From an uncultured Granulosicoccaceae bacterium (GTDB lineage Bacteria > Pseudomonadota > Gammaproteobacteria > Granulosicoccales > Granulosicoccaceae), in contig CALLMF010000019.1 of assembly GCA_938006335.1 (NCBI GenBank), forward strand, positions 1 to 64,000: 64,000 bases of DNA. The letters run 5' to 3'. How positions within the stretch are numbered: the first letter of the stretch is position 1; every line of letters begins with the position of its first letter. Made by a program: the position numbers and the translations under genes. Shown here one piece after another: positions 26,154 through 35,164 of the stretch. The notes beneath the pieces were generated by a model that had not been told where the DNA came from, did not search any database, and saw only the letters and a program-made list of their open reading frames with translations.

Positions 26154-27908
26154 TCAGGCAGCAAGGATTCTGGACTTGGGAAGTAACTTTCCAACGAGAT
26201 CCAGCAGGTCGGCAGTGTCGACCGGTTTGTGCAGCACAGGTATTCCGCTTGCGTCGATCTCCTTCAAGCGCGACGGTGAGGTGTCGCCCGTGATGATCAC
26301 TGCCGGCACCTCCTTGTCTATCGATTCGCGCACGACTGAAATCGCATCCAGGCCGCTTTCCTCATTCCTGAGGCGATAGTCCGACAAGACGAGATCCGGC
26401 ACCTGATCGGCGACCGACATGGACTTCAGGGCATCGCGTGCCGACTCGGCCAGCAGCACCACGCAGCCGCAGTCCTCGAGAGTTGTGCGCATGCTCTGCA
26501 AGACCGCTTTCTCATCGTCGATGACCAGCACGACCGAGCCGCTGCGCTGAGGGGGTTCGTCCCTGGCCAACGATTCGATAGTGCCATTGACCTTTTCGGG
26601 GTCACCGGCAGGCACCGTCAGACGGAAACTGGTGCCGACACCTACAGTGGATTCCATGATCAGCGGCACGTCCATCAGTTCACACAGACGACGGACAATC
26701 GCGAGCCCGAGTCCAAGCCCCTTGCTGCGATCACGCTCCGGGTTGTTGAGCTGGTGGTACTCGGAAAACACATCATCGCGCTCACTCAAGGGGATACCGG
26801 AGCCCGTGTCACTCAGTGTGATTACCGGGTTGCCGTCGGTGTCCGTCATGCACACCAGGCTGATACGCCCGGAATCGGTGTATTGCACCGCGTTGGACAC
26901 AAGGTTGCGAAGAATCCGCTCAAGCAGAATCGTGTCCGTGTAAACCACGCTGGAAGACGCATTGACCTCCAGCTCAAGGCCTTTCGACTCTGCCTGCTGG
27001 ATGAAGGTGGAACGCACGCGATCGAACAAATCGACGAGAGCATGATGCTCCGGATTGAAGTCGATGATCTCGGCGTCAAGACGCGAGACATCCAGTAGGC
27101 TATTGAACAATCCGTTCAGCGCATCGGCGGACTGTGACATCTCGTTGATGATGGACAACTGTTCTGGGTTGCTCTCCCTGCGCCGCAGCGCAGAAAGAAA
27201 CAAACCGATGGCATGCAGCGGCTGACGCAGGTCGTGACTGGCCGCTGCCAGGAATCGACTCTTGGCCACCACCGCGCGCTCGGCGATCGCCTTTTCTTCC
27301 TCAAGGCTTTCCATCAGCTCGCGATTGCGCAGCTGGGCGCGCAGCAAGGCTTCATTCTGACGGTTGCCACGCGTGGCAAGGAAGTAGTTGACCGCGAGGA
27401 ACATCATCAGCAAACCGCCGGTCAGCACCAGCGTGTCTGTCTTCGACATCAGATGAGCGATGGCGAGGGGCACGATCAATGGCACGGAAAACGACAGAAA
27501 CGCCGGCAAGTAAATGCCACCCGACGCCGCACTCACCGCCACCATGCCCGCGAAGATCGTCGAGATCAGCAGCAGGAATTCGGTGTTGTACAGGCTGTAG
27601 AACATCAAGGGCCACATGCCCCAGATGACACCAGCCACCAATGTGCCCAACCAGAAGAGCTGCCCCCAGGCTGGGTCCTGGCGCGCCGCATCGTCAGACC
27701 GCCGGTAGGCGCGGATGATCAGGTAGCGCAGGATGCTGGTCAGGCTGATTGCGCCGAACCACAGCAGCAGACCGGACTTGGGCAGGCTACCCCACAAGAA
27801 CGACGCGACCATCAACGCGCAAAAGGTCGATCCGAACACCAGCACCGGTCCCTGGTGGTAAATCAGGCGGATCTTCTCCGCCCTGATTTTCTGTTCGAAA
27901 TCGTCCAT
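26154..27908 (-). CDS. Hybrid sensor histidine kinase/response regulator
   Basis: A 584-residue protein. About six N-terminal membrane helices (residues 20-185) form the sensor with no periplasmic domain. A short coiled segment leads to the HisKA domain (AAASHDLRQPLHAIGLFL, phospho-His near 221). The HATPase domain follows (N box LRNLVSNAVQYTD; G boxes DTGSGI and KGLGLGLAIVRRL). A C-terminal receiver domain has VLVIDDEKAV, the phospho-Asp in VLSDYRLRNEESG, and the Lys in VLHKPVD. No output-domain regulator is adjacent, so its phosphorelay partner is elsewhere. Stimulus unknown. Confidence 0.9.
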   Translation of the reverse strand: MDDFEQKIRAEKIRLIYHQGPVLVFGSTFCALMVASFLWGSLPKSGLLLWFGAISLTSILRYLIIRAYRRSDDAARQDPAWGQLFWLGTLVAGVIWGMWPLMFYSLYNTEFLLLISTIFAGMVAVSAASGGIYLPAFLSFSVPLIVPLAIAHLMSKTDTLVLTGGLLMMFLAVNYFLATRGNRQNEALLRAQLRNRELMESLEEEKAIAERAVVAKSRFLAAASHDLRQPLHAIGLFLSALRRRESNPEQLSIINEMSQSADALNGLFNSLLDVSRLDAEIIDFNPEHHALVDLFDRVRSTFIQQAESKGLELEVNASSSVVYTDTILLERILRNLVSNAVQYTDSGRISLVCMTDTDGNPVITLSDTGSGIPLSERDDVFSEYHQLNNPERDRSKGLGLGLAIVRRLCELMDVPLIMESTVGVGTSFRLTVPAGDPEKVNGTIESLARDEPPQRSGSVVLVIDDEKAVLQSMRTTLEDCGCVVLLAESARDALKSMSVADQVPDLVLSDYRLRNEESGLDAISVVRESIDKEVPAVIITGDTSPSRLKEIDASGIPVLHKPVDTADLLDLVGKLLPKSRILAA

Positions 27909-28092
27909 CGCTGGTCCGCCCTTTCGGTCCGGCCTCCCCGGAGGTCATGATTACACGCCTCGCGAGTATGCCTGCCCGGCCCGCACCTGGTCAGCAGGCC
28001 TCCGGCGAGTGTGACGCGGCGCACCCCTGCAGACGCGCAGATGTGCAGAATTGCTACCATCGCCGCTCTTTCTTCGATCAGGTCACCCGTGC

Positions 28093-28422
28093 ATGTCTCA
28101 GGAAATCGTCCTTAACTACCGCTTGAGCGACGGCACCGTCCGCACCGTGGATGCACGCGTCGGCGACACCGTCATGGACACCGCCATCGAAAACGATATT
28201 GACGATGTCGTTGCCGAATGCGGTGGCAACCTCATTTGCGCCACCTGCCACGTCTACCTGGACGACGCCACCGCCGCATTGTTCGAGGAGCCCGACGACG
28301 CAGAGCTGGACATGCTCGAAGGCGTGGCCGCCGAAAGACGCAAGCACTCTCGGCTCAGCTGTCAGTTGGTCGTGAAAGCAGAGCTTGCCGACCACACCAT
28401 AGAAACGCCGGAGCGCCAGTGA
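28093..28422 (+). CDS. [2Fe-2S] ferredoxin, adrenodoxin type
   Basis: A 109-residue ferredoxin. Cluster ligands are C43, C49, C52 and C90, the C-x5-C-x2-C...C spacing of adrenodoxin/putidaredoxin-type proteins. The ATG at 28093 (MSQEIVLNYR) fits the family start. Such proteins carry single electrons to cytochrome P450, Rieske oxygenases or iron-sulfur assembly; no such partner is nearby. Its stop overlaps the start of the following aminotransferase (GTGA), so the two are translationally coupled. Confidence 0.88.
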   Translation: MSQEIVLNYRLSDGTVRTVDARVGDTVMDTAIENDIDDVVAECGGNLICATCHVYLDDATAALFEEPDDAELDMLEGVAAERRKHSRLSCQLVVKAELADHTIETPERQ

Positions 28423-29627
28423 CCGACACCCCCGCCCACACCATGAATGCACCGCGACTGGTTGAAGGCTTCTCCCGCATCGGCGAGGAGAACGCCTTTG
28501 CCGTGCTCGCACGCGCGGGGGCGCTGGCGGCCAGCGGTCGCGACATCATCAATCTGGGTATCGGGCAACCCGATTTTCCGACCCCCGACAGTATCGTCGA
28601 AGCCGCCGTGCGCGCCTTGAGAGACGGTGCGCATGGTTACACGCCCGCGGTCGGTATTCCGGAGCTGCGGGAAGCGGTCGCCGCAGACCTGCAGTCGCGC
28701 CACGGCGCTGATGTGAACTCGGATTGCGTGATCGTGGTACCCGGGGGCAAGGTCACCATGTTTGCCGCGATCATGATGTTCGGCGAGCCGGGTGCAGACA
28801 TCCTCTACCCTGACCCCGGCTTTCCCATCTATCGCTCGATGATCGAGTTCACCGGCGCACGGCCTGTGCCAGTACCGATACGTGAGTCCAACGGCTTTGC
28901 CTTCAGCGCCGAGGAAACACTGGCGCTCATCACCCCACAAACCCGACTGCTGATCCTCAATTCGCCAGCCAATCCGACCGGTGGTGTGACCCCCCGTAGC
29001 GAATTCGACCGCCTGGTGGAGGGTCTCGAGGCCCACCCTCAGGTCGCCATCATGGCCGATGAGATATACGACCGCATGACCTACGACGGTGCGGAACACG
29101 CCAGCCTCCTGAACTACCCCAGCCTGCGTGATCGCCTGATACTGCTCAATGGCTGGTCAAAGACCTACGCCATGACCGGCTGGAGGCTCGGCTACTCGGT
29201 GTGGCCGGAACGCTGGTTCGATGCGGTCAGAAAGCTTGCGGTCAACTGCTGGAGTTGCGTGAACGCACCGGCCCAGTTTGCTGCGCTGGAGGCGCTGACT
29301 GGTCCCCAGGACTCTGTCGATGAAATGATGGCGGCCTTCGACGAACGTCGTCGCTATGTGGTCGGCGCACTCAATGACATTGAAGGCTTCAGTTGCGTGA
29401 CGCCGCGTGGTGCCTTCTACGCGTTTCCCAACATCAAGGACACAGGCTGGAAAGCCAAACCACTGGCCAGCGCCCTGCTGGAACAGGCCGGCATTGCTGC
29501 GATCGGCGGCCCGGACTTTGGCGTCCACGGTGAAGGGTATATCAGGATCTCGTACGCCAACTCACTGGAGAACATCCAACGCGCGATGGAGCGTATTCAG
29601 GATTTCCTCGCCAGCAACCCGGCCTGA
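28419..29627 (+). CDS. Class I/II pyridoxal-phosphate aminotransferase
   Basis: A 402-residue aspartate-aminotransferase-fold enzyme. The GTG at 28419 has GGAG five bases upstream and overlaps the ferredoxin stop; ATG 28443 is the alternative. Motifs: NLGIGQPDFPTP, LNSPANPTGG, MADEIYDRMTY, the PLP lysine in NGWSKTYAMTGWRLGY, and the substrate-carboxylate Arg in YIRISYAN. It lacks the extra domains of regulatory MocR proteins. It transfers amino groups between an amino acid and a keto acid in the cytoplasm; substrate cannot be named. pncB follows after three bases. Confidence 0.87.
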   Translation: MTDTPAHTMNAPRLVEGFSRIGEENAFAVLARAGALAASGRDIINLGIGQPDFPTPDSIVEAAVRALRDGAHGYTPAVGIPELREAVAADLQSRHGADVNSDCVIVVPGGKVTMFAAIMMFGEPGADILYPDPGFPIYRSMIEFTGARPVPVPIRESNGFAFSAEETLALITPQTRLLILNSPANPTGGVTPRSEFDRLVEGLEAHPQVAIMADEIYDRMTYDGAEHASLLNYPSLRDRLILLNGWSKTYAMTGWRLGYSVWPERWFDAVRKLAVNCWSCVNAPAQFAALEALTGPQDSVDEMMAAFDERRRYVVGALNDIEGFSCVTPRGAFYAFPNIKDTGWKAKPLASALLEQAGIAAIGGPDFGVHGEGYIRISYANSLENIQRAMERIQDFLASNPA

Positions 29628-29630
29628 ATC

Positions 29631-30950
29631 ATGGACATGCTGCAAAGCCCGATGCCGGACATAGCATCGCGAGTCTATAACCACAACTTCAAGCTTGACC
29701 CCATTGTACGCAGCTTGCTGGATACCGATATCTACAAGCTGCTGATGCTGCAGACCATCTGGAAGGAACGCCGCGATGTTCCGGTGACCTTCTCACTGAT
29801 CAACCGCACGCGTTCCGTGCGTCTGGCCGACGAGATCAGCGAACACGACCTGAGGGAACAACTGGACCATGCCCGCAGCATTCGACTCGCCAAGCGCGAA
29901 CTGATCTGGCTCACAGGTAATACCTTCTACGGCAAGGAACGCCTGTTCCAGAAGGATTTTCTGGACTGGCTACAAGCCTATTCCCTGCCGCCCTATCAGC
30001 TGCGTGTGGAAGACGGCCAGTACCTGATCGACTTCGAAGGTACCTGGGCGGAAGTGTCACTGTGGGAGATTCCGGTGCTGTCGATCATCAGCGAGTTGCG
30101 CTCGCGCGCGGCACTGGTGTCGACCGGACGCTTCGAGCTGGACGTTCTGTACGCGCGTGCCAAGGCCAAGCTCTGGGAAAAAGTACTACGCCTCGATGCG
30201 CTGCCAGAGCTGCTCATTGCCGACTTTGGCACTCGGCGCCGACACAGCTTTCTGTGGCAGCGCTGGTGTATCGCCGCCATGGCCGAAGGTCTCGGCAAGA
30301 AGTTCATCGGTACCAGCAATGTGCTGATGGCTATGAATCTCGACTTTCAGGCCATAGGCACCAACGCTCATGAACTACCGATGGTGGAAGCGGCCCTTGC
30401 AAGCAACGACACGGAACTGCTACAGAGCCCCTACCGTGTCATGGACGCCTGGAGCCGCACCTATGATGGCAACCTGTTGATCGTGTTGCCGGATACCTAT
30501 GGCACTACCACCTTCCTCAAGAACGCTCCCGAATGGGTCGCCGACTGGTCAGGTTTTCGCATCGACTCCAAGGAACCACTCGCCGGTGGCGAGGAGCTGA
30601 TTCGCTTTTGGGAGTCTCGTGGCAAGGACCCGCGCGACAAGCTGCTGATCTTCAGTGATGGCCTTACCGTCGACACCATCGAAGAGGTCTATCACCGTTT
30701 TCACGGGCGGGTACGGCTATCGTTCGGCTGGGGAACCCACCTGACCAACGATTTCCACGACTGCGCAACCAAACCGAATGAGGCCTTGCGTGCAATATCA
30801 CTCGTGTGCAAGGTAACCCATGCCAACGGAAAGCCAACCGTGAAGCTGTCGGACAACTACGACAAGGCCACAGGCCCCGCCAAGGAAATCGAGCGCTACC
30901 GAACGTTGTTTGGCACCGAGGACATGCAGCAACAGGGCGTCAGCGTGTAG
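29631..30950 (+). CDS. pncB: Nicotinate phosphoribosyltransferase PncB
   Basis: A 439-residue enzyme, slightly longer than the Escherichia coli protein (about 400). It converts nicotinate and PRPP to nicotinate mononucleotide in NAD salvage. Seen: [16 protein letters not shown] (substrate-binding start), [31 protein letters not shown] and [12 protein letters not shown], all family signatures. Several in-frame ATGs (29631, 29637, 29652) could be the start. It follows the aminotransferase by three bases. The 270-base repeat element begins 31 bases after its stop. Confidence 0.9.
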   Translation: MDMLQSPMPDIASRVYNHNFKLDPIVRSLLDTDIYKLLMLQTIWKERRDVPVTFSLINRTRSVRLADEISEHDLREQLDHARSIRLAKRELIWLTGNTFYGKERLFQKDFLDWLQAYSLPPYQLRVEDGQYLIDFEGTWAEVSLWEIPVLSIISELRSRAALVSTGRFELDVLYARAKAKLWEKVLRLDALPELLIADFGTRRRHSFLWQRWCIAAMAEGLGKKFIGTSNVLMAMNLDFQAIGTNAHELPMVEAALASNDTELLQSPYRVMDAWSRTYDGNLLIVLPDTYGTTTFLKNAPEWVADWSGFRIDSKEPLAGGEELIRFWESRGKDPRDKLLIFSDGLTVDTIEEVYHRFHGRVRLSFGWGTHLTNDFHDCATKPNEALRAISLVCKVTHANGKPTVKLSDNYDKATGPAKEIERYRTLFGTEDMQQQGVSV

Positions 30951-30981
30951 ACACATCCGGCAGATCGGCCTGGCCCAACCG

Positions 30982-31251
30982 CTAGTGGTCTGTCACTTTG
31001 ATATTGTCGGCATCAGAGCCTGCGTGTGCCTTTCCGGCAAGGCGCATCGACGAAGTTGCACTGGAGTGCATCAAGGAGATGCAACGCAGACCGGAGAGGC
31101 ACACGTAGGCTCCCGAAGGGCGTGGCTGGGAGCCGCGCCGGACTGCGTTGGCCCCGCTCGACGTAGGCCCACGACGACTTCGCGAACCCGCCTTGCCGCC
31201 ACGGCTCCCAGCCTCGCTGATGCCGACAGTATCAAAGTGACAGACCGCTAG
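30982..31251. mobile_element. 270-bp inverted-repeat element (MITE-like) with CTAG ends
   Basis: Terminal inverted repeats of about 36 bases (CTAGTGGTCTGTCACTTTGA at left, its near-complement at right, two mismatches) enclose an interior with nested inverted repeats. These include GTGTGCCTTTCCGG with CCGGAGAGGCACAC and GGCTGGGAGCCG with CGGCTCCCAGCC. No reading frame of significance. The CTAG ends are consistent with a TA target duplication, as made by IS630/Tc1-mariner-type transposases. The right TAG (complement) is the stop codon of the minus-strand membrane protein gene. Related copies are at 2456-2497 and 17664-17725. Confidence 0.78.
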
Positions 31252-32177
31252 AACCTCGAGATCCGTTTCAACACACCCCAGGCGACGAACAGGAACACCA
31301 GCGGAAACACCACCGTCTGCATCAGGAAAACCACGATCAATCGGATCGTGTTTTCACTGATCGCCTCTGCGGCAACGCGGTACTCGTCGATCCTCTGATC
31401 GATGGACAAGCGAGCCATTGTCCGATCAAGCAGGCCGCGCGCCCGCTCGACAAATCCTGCATCCGCATCGCTCTCGCCGGAGTGGGTAAGCTGCTCGTTG
31501 ATTGATCCTATCGTGTCCGTCGCCACCTGTAGCTGACTACTGGCACTCGCATAGTCATCGACGAGAAAGGTCTGATAGACCTGCTCGTTGAGCATCGCAA
31601 TAGCCGGCATCATGAAGCGAAGCACCGCGAGAAACAGGAACAGGCGACCCGCGATACGGGTGGCCTCGGTCAGTGGAACCTCGCCTGATGATCCGCCAAG
31701 ATGCTGTCGGCGATGCCCCCAGAAGCTCAGAGCCGACCAGGCGAGTCCCGATACACCCAGCACAATCACCAGCACCCACCATCCACTCATCGTCAGCAGT
31801 ATTCGCTGCACACCGAGCGAGCTGGATGCAAGCATCATGATCCAGCTGAAGCGTTCAACGAGATCATTGACCGGGTCGAGAATCTCGCCCGGCGCGAAGT
31901 TCAACCCGACTCCTGCTGGCTGCACGGCCACCTCGGTACCCTGAGCTACCGAGATGACGCCATTCAGGCCTCGCGCAACGGCGTAGGTCACCAGCGCACG
32001 CCGAAAAGCGGTATCGACCTCGGAGACACCCCAGGCGCTCTCGCCCGGTTCGCTCTCACCCGACTCGGTGGGAGTGGGTCCCGCGCTGGCATTGATCGGG
32101 CTTGCCGTATAAGCCGCGAGGCTCACGACGATCAACACCACAGCGAGCACGCAATACTGGCGAAAACCGCTGGGCAT
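31248..32177 (-). CDS. Membrane protein of unknown function
   Basis: A 309-residue protein starting at the ATG at 32177 with GAGG eight bases upstream. The longer open frame, to 32561, runs antisense inside the aminotransferase gene and is low-complexity. One hydrophobic segment at about 8-26 is a signal or anchor. Others lie near 114-130, 138-158 and 185-205, with a last one at about 283-302. A hydrophilic stretch with heptad-like pattern lies between (SSQLQVATDTIGSINEQLTH). No family recognised. The stop codon comes from the border of the inverted-repeat element. It follows the class V aminotransferase gene by 34 bases on the same strand. Confidence 0.68.
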   Translation of the reverse strand: MPSGFRQYCVLAVVLIVVSLAAYTASPINASAGPTPTESGESEPGESAWGVSEVDTAFRRALVTYAVARGLNGVISVAQGTEVAVQPAGVGLNFAPGEILDPVNDLVERFSWIMMLASSSLGVQRILLTMSGWWVLVIVLGVSGLAWSALSFWGHRRQHLGGSSGEVPLTEATRIAGRLFLFLAVLRFMMPAIAMLNEQVYQTFLVDDYASASSQLQVATDTIGSINEQLTHSGESDADAGFVERARGLLDRTMARLSIDQRIDEYRVAAEAISENTIRLIVVFLMQTVVFPLVFLFVAWGVLKRISRF

Positions 32178-32211
32178 CGACAGCCTCACATCGGATGCCG
32201 AACGTCCTGCA

Positions 32212-33366
32212 TCACGCTGACCGAGTAACCGCGGCCATTGGGCTGATCTCGTCCAGTACCGACACCAGCCTTTGCACCGCGGCATCGACGTCCTTGAGCT
32301 TGTCCACGCCAAAAAGCCCGATACGAAACGTCTTGTACGTGTCAGGCTCACCGATCTGCAAGGGCACCCCCGCCGCAATCTGTACACCACGCTCGGCGAA
32401 GGCGCGCCCGGTGTGCAGCGCGTCGTCCTCGGTGTGATAGACCGCCACTCCGCTCGCCTGCCAGCCCACGATCGCCACACTCTGGAAACCACGCGCATCA
32501 AACGCTGCACGAACGTGCTTGCCGAGTTCGGCCTGTCGCTGCTTGAGAGCGTCGAATCCAATGGCCTCCATCTCCTGGATGGTGTCCCGAAACACGATCA
32601 GTGAATCGGTGGGCATGGTTGCGTGGTAGGCGTGTTTGCCATCGAGGTAGGCCTGCATGATGCTGGACCACTTGGCCAGATCCATCGCGAAGCTGTCACT
32701 CTGCGTGGCGGAAAGTGCCTCCACCGCTCTGGCTGACAACATGGCAAGCCCCGCACAAGGCGACGCGCTCCAGCCTTTCTGCGGTGCACTGACCAGCACA
32801 TCGACACCCGTTTTTTTCATGTCCACCCAGGTAGTCCCAGCGGCGACGCAATCCAGTACCAGCAAGCCACCAACCTCGTGTACCGCCTCGGCGAGCGCGC
32901 TGATGTATTCATCGGACAGTTGCATTCCAGCCGACGTCTCGACATGTGGCGCAAACACGACCGAGGGCTTGTCACTGAGGATGCGCTCTCTGAGCGCGTC
33001 GATGGCTGGAGGGGCGTAGCTGGGTGTCCCGGAGCTATCTGCCGGCTGGGCCAGCATGACGTCGACCTTGGCCGCAATGCCGGACATGTCGAGGATCTGT
33101 GACCAGCGGAAACTGAACCAGCCATTGCGCACCACCAGACAGTGCTGGTCGCGAGCAAACTGCCTCGCCACCGCTTCCATGGCAAAACTGCCGCTACCAG
33201 GGACAACTACCGCATGCTCGGCCTGGTATACCGAACACAACGCCACATGAATATCGCGCATGGCGAGCTGAAAGCGGGCTGACATGTGGTTGACGGCGCG
33301 ATCCGTGTAGACCACCGAGTACTCGAGCAATCCGTCAGGGTCAACAGAGTCAAGCAATCCGGGCAT
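32212..33366 (-). CDS. Class V aminotransferase, alanine/serine-glyoxylate type
   Basis: A 384-residue PLP enzyme of the class V fold. VVPGSGSFAMEAVARQF binds the cofactor phosphate; VLDCVAAGTTWVDMK holds the ring Asp region; the Schiff-base lysine is in VSAPQKGWSASPCAGLAML. The C-terminal Arg in FRIGLFGVD fits the alanine-glyoxylate/serine-pyruvate branch. It lies downstream of soeABC on the same strand after a 113-base gap, so a link to sulfonate or C2 metabolism is possible but unproven. Confidence 0.85.
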   Translation of the reverse strand: MPGLLDSVDPDGLLEYSVVYTDRAVNHMSARFQLAMRDIHVALCSVYQAEHAVVVPGSGSFAMEAVARQFARDQHCLVVRNGWFSFRWSQILDMSGIAAKVDVMLAQPADSSGTPSYAPPAIDALRERILSDKPSVVFAPHVETSAGMQLSDEYISALAEAVHEVGGLLVLDCVAAGTTWVDMKKTGVDVLVSAPQKGWSASPCAGLAMLSARAVEALSATQSDSFAMDLAKWSSIMQAYLDGKHAYHATMPTDSLIVFRDTIQEMEAIGFDALKQRQAELGKHVRAAFDARGFQSVAIVGWQASGVAVYHTEDDALHTGRAFAERGVQIAAGVPLQIGEPDTYKTFRIGLFGVDKLKDVDAAVQRLVSVLDEISPMAAVTRSA

Positions 33367-33479
33367 GGGGCGCGTTTCCTGTTGGGGGCGCGAGGGACTG
33401 CTGCACCCTTTGTCGAGCCCCTAGCATGCCACGATTGAACGCGAACTGATGTCTCCGAACACACTCCCGAAGGTCTGGC

Positions 33480-34418
33480 TCAGGTCTGTTGAGCTCCGTG
33501 ATAGAGGTTGACCACATGACGCGCTTCAGCAAAGAACAACCACCGCTCGACAAATACACCGGCGTAGGCACTGACGGCCGCAAGCACAACCCAGAAGAGA
33601 GTTGTAGAGCTACTGGTGAACACCAGCAACAGGACCAGCAACGGCAGCGCGCAGAGCAGCACGAAAAACAGGATACGTGCCCAGTACAAGCGCGCACGCG
33701 CAACCTGATGGCCGAACTCTCGGGTATGGAAGGTGCCACCGCTATGACCGACGTCCAGCAGGCGCACACTCGCCTGGGTGAAGTTCAGGGCCGAGTTGAT
33801 GGTGGGGCCGGCAGGCTTGCCAATGTTCACGAAATACATCGCCTTGAACACCGCGGCGAGGATCACGAGCACAAGCGTCACCATGCCAAGGCGCCCCAGA
33901 GGCAGATCGTTGATGGCCGCCATCGCCATGAGCAAGAGCGCGCCGACGACCAACGCAAGCAGCACGAACAATACCGGCACAAGACGGGAGTGCCATTGAC
34001 GAATGGTCTTGAGCGATGCATAGATCATCGCCGTACACACGAAAACGACCACCGCCAGTACCGCTGATAGCACGCCCAGCAGGCCGGACATGAAGGTGTT
34101 GCCCGTCGCCCATTCGGTGATCAACCACGCGAGCGACAAGGGGTAGAAGGCCACTGCAAACACCGCTTCGCGCGATAGCCACGACGTACGAAAACGTGTG
34201 AAGGAGCGCCAGGCGTTTTTCGGATTGGCCAGATGCAGCGTCGATGACAGCAAGCCGGCGGTCACCAGCACAAGGCCAAAGATCCCGGTAAACACGATCT
34301 GGTCAGGACTGATCTTCGGTAGCAGACCGAGGGGTCGGGCCAAGGCCAGCAGAATCAGCAGGCCGTAGCCTGAGCCGGCCGTCACGGTGAAGAAGATAAC
34401 GGAGAGCGCCGGGTGCAT
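33480..34418 (-). CDS. soeC: Sulfite dehydrogenase membrane anchor SoeC (DmsC family)
   Basis: A 312-residue protein with eight predicted helices, of the DMSO reductase anchor (DmsC) family. The opening MHPALSVIFFTVTAGSGYGLL and the SRLVPVLFVLLALVVGALLL segment are typical. Its ATG overlaps the SoeB stop by one base (TGATG). It should anchor the cytoplasmic SoeAB pair and pass electrons to the quinone pool. The name rests on gene order and on SoeA having no Tat signal. Confidence 0.78.
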   Translation of the reverse strand: MHPALSVIFFTVTAGSGYGLLILLALARPLGLLPKISPDQIVFTGIFGLVLVTAGLLSSTLHLANPKNAWRSFTRFRTSWLSREAVFAVAFYPLSLAWLITEWATGNTFMSGLLGVLSAVLAVVVFVCTAMIYASLKTIRQWHSRLVPVLFVLLALVVGALLLMAMAAINDLPLGRLGMVTLVLVILAAVFKAMYFVNIGKPAGPTINSALNFTQASVRLLDVGHSGGTFHTREFGHQVARARLYWARILFFVLLCALPLLVLLLVFTSSSTTLFWVVLAAVSAYAGVFVERWLFFAEARHVVNLYHGAQQT

Positions 34419-35164
34419 CAGGCATCTCCTCCGTCACGGCTGCCCAGACGATCGAAGGCATCTCGCTGGCGCTTCATCCACTTGCCGATAAGCCCGGCCG
34501 CGCCACCCGTTGACTGCGCCTCGGCTCGAGTGTCGTCAGAGACCTCGACCTGCGGTTTGTCTCGCGGAGGAAGATAGCGATTGACCGGCGCATAACCGAG
34601 TTCCGGCATCTGTGCGACACCACCGCGCTCTGCCACGGCGCGGCTGACCTCGGAGTCCGGATCGTCGAAGTCACCGAACAAGCGCGCGCTGGTCGGACAG
34701 GTCAGGACACACGCCGGCTGGCGCTGTGATTCCGGAAGGCTCTGATCGTCGATACGGTCGACACAGAGCGTGCACTTTTTCATCACCCCGGACTCTTCAT
34801 CGAGTTCCCTGGCACCGTAAGGGCAGGCCCATGCGCAGAGGTTGCAGCCCATGCATTTGGACTGATCAACCAGCACGATGCCGTCCTCACGCTTCCATGA
34901 AGCGCCGGTCGGACAGACGGTGACACAAGCGGCTTCTTCGCAGTGCATGCAGGACATCGGCACGTTGACCGTCTTGCTATCGGGGTGCGTGTCCACCTCG
35001 TAGTTGCGGATGCGGTTGAACCACACGCCACTCGGTTCTGCCCCGTAGGGGTCCGTATCGGACAAGGGCCCAGTGGTGCCGGAGGCGTTCCATTGCTTGC
35101 AGGCGACAGCGCAAGCATGACACCCGACACAGGTATCAAGGTCGATGACCAGCCCAAGCTTCAT
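34418..35164 (-). CDS. soeB: Iron-sulfur subunit SoeB, four-cluster ferredoxin-type
   Basis: A 248-residue electron-transfer subunit of the DmsB/PsrB type. Four Cys groups are visible: CVGCHACAVACKQWN, CMHCEEAACVTVCPTGA, CMGCNLCAWACPYGA and CTLCVDRIDDQ...CVLTCPTSA. They would hold four [4Fe-4S] clusters linking SoeA to SoeC. It lacks a signal peptide, so it is cytoplasmic. It overlaps soeA by four bases and soeC by one, so the three genes form one tightly coupled operon. Confidence 0.85.
   Translation of the reverse strand: MKLGLVIDLDTCVGCHACAVACKQWNASGTTGPLSDTDPYGAEPSGVWFNRIRNYEVDTHPDSKTVNVPMSCMHCEEAACVTVCPTGASWKREDGIVLVDQSKCMGCNLCAWACPYGARELDEESGVMKKCTLCVDRIDDQSLPESQRQPACVLTCPTSARLFGDFDDPDSEVSRAVAERGGVAQMPELGYAPVNRYLPPRDKPQVEVSDDTRAEAQSTGGAAGLIGKWMKRQRDAFDRLGSRDGGDA

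Noticed and set aside
32178-32561. N-terminal extension of the unknown membrane protein
   Set aside because: Arg/Ser-rich, lies within the class V aminotransferase gene on the same strand in another frame; ATG 32177 has a good ribosome site.
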